Part shown: in pieces, positions 61,822 to 64,000 of the stretch
Position numbering within the stretch: position 1 is the stretch's first letter
Layout of the letters: the number at the start of each line of letters is the position of its first letter
From: Amycolatopsis lexingtonensis
GTDB taxonomy: Bacteria > Actinomycetota > Actinomycetes > Mycobacteriales > Pseudonocardiaceae
NCBI RefSeq assembly: GCF_014873755.1
Contig: NZ_JADBEG010000001.1
Location: 8,158,501-8,222,500 of the forward strand
Length of the DNA stretch: 64,000 nucleotides
Direction of reading: 5' to 3'
The notes under the pieces: generated by a model
What the model was told of the DNA's origin: nothing
Seen by the model: only the letters and a program-made list of their open reading frames with translations
Databases searched by the model: none
Made by a program: the position numbers and the translations under genes

Positions 61822-64000
61822 TCAGTCTTCGACGATGGCCGCCGACGTGATCCGGTGGAGCGAGTACCGCTCGTTGTTCTCGCCTTCGAGGATCCCGCCG
61901 CCGACGCGCACCGGCCGGATCACGCGCTGGCTGGCGGTGCCGCGGGAGTCCACGAACCCGATCCACACCTCACGGCGCTCCAGTGTCGCCCGGGACAGCA
62001 GCTCGAGGGTGGCCGACGTGTCCGCGCCGCCGCCGACCGGCGCGCGCACCGCCGAGCCGCGGCGACGGGCCGAAGCCGCGTCGCCCGCGCGCAGGTTGGA
62101 CACGATCCGGGTGGCCTGGTCCTCGGTCAGCACCGCCTGCTCGCCCGGGTTCCGGCGGGCCGCGCGCGCCTTCGCGGGCAGCCGCCTGCCGCCCGGGCGG
62201 ATGTCGACGACCCGGCCGTCGGGGCCCTCCGCGGCCGGGGCGAACCCGGCCCCGCGCAGCCCGGCGAGCACGTCGTGCAGCGGGTCGGGGCTGATCACGA
62301 CGGTCGGCGCGATCAGCCGCAGGTCGTGTTCCGCCGCGACGGGGTGGGCCAGCACCTCGGCCAGCAGCGCCTCGTCGTCGCACCGCAGGAACGACGCCGC
62401 GACCCCGCCGCGCAGCCGGCCGTGCCGCCGGGCGACGTCGTCGACCAGGTAGCTCAGGCCCTGCGGCACCGGCGTGGCCGACTTCGCCTTGAAGAGCGCG
62501 TGCAGCTCGTCGGCGGTGCGGCCGGTGTCAAGCGCGCGCCGCACCGAGGCCTCGGTGATCCGGTAGACGGTCGCGTGCCCGGCCGATTCGACGTCGGCGA
62601 CCGCGTCCATCTCCGCGGCCAGCTCCGGCTCCAGCGGGCCCGGCGCGACCACCGTCAGGTCGGCCTGCAGCAGCACGTGGTCCACCGGCGCGGGCAGCGC
62701 GTCCATGATCGCTTCTACGGCGCCAGGCCGGTCTTCGGCGAGCAGCGCCCGCGTCGCCGTCGTGACGCCGCCGAGCCCGACCAGGCCCAGCGCGCTCGCC
62801 TCGGACATCGTCCAGCGGACGGTCTCGTCCCGCAGCCGCCCGCCGCGCCGGGGCGCCCGCCAGGCCAGCACGGCGACGAGCTCCTCGACGCTCTTGACCC
62901 CGGCGCCCTCGGGGAGGTCGGCCAGCGCCGCGAGGACCCGGCGGCGCGCGACCGGGGCGAGCGGGCGGCGCAGCTCCTCCGACAGCGGCGCGACCGGCTT
63001 GTCCTTGGCGTCGCGCCCGCCGGCCATCCCCGGCAGCCGCGGCAGCTCCAGCCACGCCTGGGCCAGCGTCATCCAGCGCTGCGCGGTCGGCGACGCGAGC
63101 CACGAATCGGTCAGCGTCGTGGGCACCCACTCGGGCGCGGTCGTCTCGCTGTCGGCGACGAGCCCGGCGCCCACGGCCAGCTCGGCCAGCAGGGTCGCCT
63201 GGGTTTCGTCGACCTCCAGGTCCTTCGCGAGCTTCTTCAGCTCGCGGACGCCGAGGCCGCCCGACTTGAGCACCGGCGGCGGCGCGGCCGACCACGCGCG
63301 CAGCAGGGATTCGGTGTGGCGCAGGAACTCCATCGCCTCACCGGCCGCCGCCTTGTCCACAGTGGACGGCTGGTGCGGGTGGACCGGAAGGCCGGGCTCG
63401 GTGAGCGTCCCGGGTGCGAAGGCCCCGCCGCGCACCGCGATGCCGAGCTCGCGCGGCAGCTCGACGGTCTGGTCGTCGCGGCGCAGCAGCAGCCCGCGGG
63501 CCAGCAGCTTCTGCACCGGCGTCTCGGCCTTCTCGAGCGAGAGGTCGAGCCCGGCGTCACGGGTCCGGCCGATCGGCGGCCCGGCGGCGAGGGCGGCGAG
63601 TACCCCGCGTTCGTCGTCGGACAGCTCGGCGAGCCGCGCTTCGAGGTCTTCACCGGCGAGCGACGGTGAGGAGGAGCCCAGCCCGGCCGGGAACGGCCCG
63701 AGAGCCTCCCTGGCCGCGGGCGGCACGCGCACGGCGTCGTCGGCACCCCAGGCCAGTGCCCGCTTGCGAAGCCGGGCCAGCGGCTCGGCGATGTCGGTGC
63801 CGACCAGCTTCGCCACGTCTTCGACCGGCACCGGATCGCGGTCCGCCCCGGCCAGCAAGGAGGCTTCGAGCACGGCGAGCGTGAAGCTGTCGAGGTCTTC
63901 GCAGGCACGCGCGACCGAGCCCGGCGTGCCGGCCCGGGTGGCCAGCACCGTGCTGTCGGAGGGCGGGGGCGTGGACAGGTCGCGCCGCGTGCGGAGCAGT
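61822..64000 (-). CDS. Helicase-associated (XPB/Ssl2-like) domain protein, N-terminus outside window
   Basis: The gene runs leftward from beyond the window edge; at least 726 codons are visible and the frame is open to base 64000. Regions such as SDSTVLATRAGTPGSVARAC, EDLDSFTLAVLEASLLAG, VDHVLLQADLTVVAPGPLEP, YRITEASVRRALDTGRTADE, RRHGRLRGGVAASFLRCDDE and a C-terminal WYL-like segment (EVWIGFVDSRGTASQRVIRP) match the M. tuberculosis Rv0862c family. It lacks helicase motifs. In mycobacteria it sits beside the XPB gene; here XPB is about 25 kb away. Confidence 0.85.
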   Translation of the reverse strand, partial: LLRTRRDLSTPPPSDSTVLATRAGTPGSVARACEDLDSFTLAVLEASLLAGADRDPVPVEDVAKLVGTDIAEPLARLRKRALAWGADDAVRVPPAAREALGPFPAGLGSSSPSLAGEDLEARLAELSDDERGVLAALAAGPPIGRTRDAGLDLSLEKAETPVQKLLARGLLLRRDDQTVELPRELGIAVRGGAFAPGTLTEPGLPVHPHQPSTVDKAAAGEAMEFLRHTESLLRAWSAAPPPVLKSGGLGVRELKKLAKDLEVDETQATLLAELAVGAGLVADSETTAPEWVPTTLTDSWLASPTAQRWMTLAQAWLELPRLPGMAGGRDAKDKPVAPLSEELRRPLAPVARRRVLAALADLPEGAGVKSVEELVAVLAWRAPRRGGRLRDETVRWTMSEASALGLVGLGGVTTATRALLAEDRPGAVEAIMDALPAPVDHVLLQADLTVVAPGPLEPELAAEMDAVADVESAGHATVYRITEASVRRALDTGRTADELHALFKAKSATPVPQGLSYLVDDVARRHGRLRGGVAASFLRCDDEALLAEVLAHPVAAEHDLRLIAPTVVISPDPLHDVLAGLRGAGFAPAAEGPDGRVVDIRPGGRRLPAKARAARRNPGEQAVLTEDQATRIVSNLRAGDAASARRRGSAVRAPVGGGADTSATLELLSRATLERREVWIGFVDSRGTASQRVIRPVRVGGGILEGENNERYSLHRITSAAIVED

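Overview
The window is a very GC-rich, gene-dense stretch of an actinomycete chromosome. Gene content points to Pseudonocardiaceae, most likely an Amycolatopsis-like organism: a conservon signalling operon, an AfsR/SARP giant regulator, roadblock and DUF742 proteins, GroEL2 under CIRCE control, a bacterial XPB helicase, GTG/TTG starts, and striking intergenic palindromes. The genus is inference; the phylum is well supported. No rRNA, tRNA, CRISPR array, insertion sequence or prophage was recognised.

Layout. 1-7.8 kb: the tail of an NAD(P)-binding protein, a one-repeat voltage-gated cation channel, a thiD, a secreted PI-PLC-like enzyme, a 47-residue gene coupled to a DUF6338 membrane protein, and a thiC-thiD operon behind a TPP riboswitch, then an HtrA-like protease. 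7.9-10.6 kb: a broken LysE-type exporter and a secreted GH15 glucoamylase. 10.5-25.5 kb: a core block in the same order as M. tuberculosis Rv0429c-Rv0440 (def, DUF3263, LytR_C/VirR-like, CDC48-like AAA, pssA, psd, moeA, groEL2), interrupted by a GlsB protein, an ArsR-MFS pair, two AIM24 proteins, a cold-shock protein and a Ser/Thr kinase. Synteny is from memory of that genome.

25.5-38.9 kb: small membrane proteins (including PspC), menC, an AfsR-type regulator, DUF72, DUF4253, an HxlR regulator divergent from an enoyl-CoA hydratase/quinone reductase pair, a TIGR03086 protein overlapping XPB helicase, an LppU-like protein and a flavin monooxygenase. 38.9-53.7 kb is accessory: a lone NitT/TauT-type binding protein divergent from a nitrate-sensor (NIT) histidine kinase across a 28-bp inverted repeat, cutC, a possibly eroded HTH/TPR regulator, a secreted S53 peptidase, benzoylformate decarboxylase, and a NitT/TauT ABC operon with two binding proteins, two permeases and one ATPase. 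The ABC operon carries an intercistronic hairpin that would hide a ribosome-binding site.

53.7-64 kb: a conservon (NIT histidine kinase, roadblock, DUF742, MglA-like GTPase) after a roughly 360-nt leader, followed by a second roadblock-DUF742 pair with its own putative promoter but no kinase or GTPase. A secreted protein and a truncated helicase-associated protein close the window. In mycobacteria the latter sits beside XPB; here about 25 kb separates them. The most interesting system-level features are the conservon with its extra B/C module, the orphan kinase/binding-protein pair, the hairpin-gated ABC operon, and the families of perfect palindromes between (and once inside) genes.
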